Below, piece by piece: positions 63,810 to 64,000 of a stretch of DNA of 64,000 bases. The notes beneath the pieces were generated by a model. That model saw only the letters and a list, made by a program, of their open reading frames with translations. It made no database searches and was not told the DNA's origin. Location: contig WYBT01000004.1 of the NCBI GenBank assembly GCA_011525785.1, forward strand, positions 159,892-223,891, given 5' to 3'. Both the position numbers and the translations under genes were made by a program. The first letter of the stretch is position 1, and the number at the start of each line of letters is the position of its first letter. This stretch comes from Planctomycetaceae bacterium (GTDB taxonomy: Bacteria; Planctomycetota; UBA1135; GCA-002686595).

Positions 63810-63835
63810 AGGCAACGCAGGCCGGACTCGAACCC
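63810..63835 (-). pseudogene. Decayed tRNA-fMet 3' arm, copy nearest the tRNA
   Basis: Aligned at 129-bp offset with the real tRNA 3' end (63939 onward): AGGCAACGCAGGCCGGACTC (plus strand, 63810-63829) versus TGGTAGCGCGGGCAGGATTC, 14 of the first 20 bases identical, and CGAACC of the T-loop kept. The T-stem no longer pairs cleanly with its 3' strand, so this is a remnant. Confidence 0.55.
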
Positions 63836-63938
63836 AGCGCACGCACGCATCGTGCGCACCGCCACCATCTCAGGTCCGATCGCCGCCAATGCACAATCGA
63901 CGCTGGCCAAGCCGCCTTCGGCCGCTGGGCATGTTGAG

Positions 63939-64000
63939 TGGTAGCGCGGGCAGGATTCGAACCTGCGACCTCCGGGTTATGAGCCCGACGAGCTGCCAGA
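63939..64000 (-). tRNA. Initiator tRNA-Met (CAT), 5' part beyond the window
   Basis: Minus strand from the D-loop to the 3' end. The anticodon loop is CTCATAA with anticodon CAT (63979-63981); three consecutive G:C pairs in the anticodon stem (GGG/CCC) are the initiator hallmark. The T-arm is GCAGG-TTCGAAT-CCTGC, the acceptor 3' strand is CCGCGCT, then A and an encoded CCA ending at 63939. The 5' acceptor strand and most of the D-arm lie past position 64000, so the mismatched 1:72 pair cannot be checked. Confidence 0.9.

Larger units (their letters stand above)
63681..63938 (-). repeat. Two 129-bp direct repeats derived from the 3' end of tRNA-fMet
   Basis: Units 63681-63809 and 63810-63938 are exactly 129 bp long and follow the tRNA 3' end on the minus strand. 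In each, a segment of about 87 bp (63723-63809 and 63852-63938) is identical except for one base (C63802 versus A63931). The rest of the unit is a decayed copy of the tRNA T-arm and acceptor end. A 7-bp hairpin (GCGCACG with CGTGCGC) joins the parts in both units, at 63710-63728 and 63837-63857. The arrangement resembles the 178-bp repeats after E. coli tyrT, each of which begins with the tRNA 3' end. Confidence 0.85.

Noticed and set aside
63614..63910. A 98-codon minus-strand frame through the 129-bp repeats (43 codons per repeat)
   Set aside because: 129 is divisible by three, so the frame stays open by chance across copies. It has no domain or RBS. E. coli tyrT has a comparable small ORF (tpr), so it is not excluded, only unsupported.
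63681..63938. CRISPR array idea for the repeat block
   Set aside because: Repeats are 129 bp with nearly identical spacer-like segments, not short repeats with unique spacers, and no cas genes are visible.

Overview
The window is high-GC DNA with densely packed genes, long antisense open frames that are only GC artefacts, few clear Shine-Dalgarno sequences and many ATGA or TGATG start/stop overlaps. Four secreted proteins share a glycine- and cysteine-rich C-terminal module that I associate with uncultured or marine Planctomycetota. Together with SBBP, FG-GAP, TSP3 and MORN repeat proteins, this makes a planctomycete the most likely source (inference; no rRNA or marker gene was read). No phage, insertion sequence or CRISPR array was seen.

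Layout. 1-3.6 kb: a truncated FG-GAP protein, then a sodium/solute symporter overlapping an ASKHA sugar kinase. 3.6-12.7 kb: a complete phosphate locus, pstS-pstC-pstA-pstB on the minus strand, divergent from phoR-phoU, with no phoB in view. 12.7-18.7 kb: a fluoride channel, a HupE/UreJ-type membrane protein, a TMTC-like TPR glycosyltransferase and a TSP3-repeat secreted protein. 18.8-22.5 kb: a sugar isomerase-like TIM barrel and a Gfo/Idh/MocA oxidoreductase, divergent from a beta-helix protein. 22.6-23.7 kb: a thioredoxin-like protein whose active-site cysteine codon is TGA, followed by the resolving Cys, a candidate selenoprotein. 23.8-32.1 kb: NnrE, a sulfatase-fold lipoprotein, a GT-C glycosyltransferase, HtrA with a lipoprotein partner, and an SBBP protein.

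32.2-35.5 kb: a translationally coupled set of an exported PLP enzyme (PvdN/CefD-like), an exported RidA, a GT4 glycosyltransferase and a VOC protein. 35.5-43.1 kb: a metzincin protease, YceI, a very long CarboxypepD_reg-type protein, a PrxQ/Bcp peroxiredoxin, pterin-4a-carbinolamine dehydratase and ThiD. 43.2-48.3 kb: a DUF1326-like protein and a PaoABC-like molybdenum hydroxylase operon ending in an unknown 82-aa cysteine-rich protein. 48.5-54.5 kb: UspA, HtpG, an exported protein of unknown function, a MORN protein and an ECF sigma factor. 54.7-58.0 kb: a secreted trypsin-like protease and two lipoproteins. 58.2-63.4 kb: a type I secretion operon (TolC, HlyD, ABC) whose ATPase has lost key catalytic residues. 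The end holds a partial initiator tRNA-fMet followed by 129-bp direct repeats, each carrying a decayed copy of the tRNA 3' arm, resembling the E. coli tyrT arrangement.

The most notable items are the TGA-containing thioredoxin-like gene, the tRNA-linked repeat array, the exported PLP-enzyme/RidA pair and the degenerate type I secretion ATPase.
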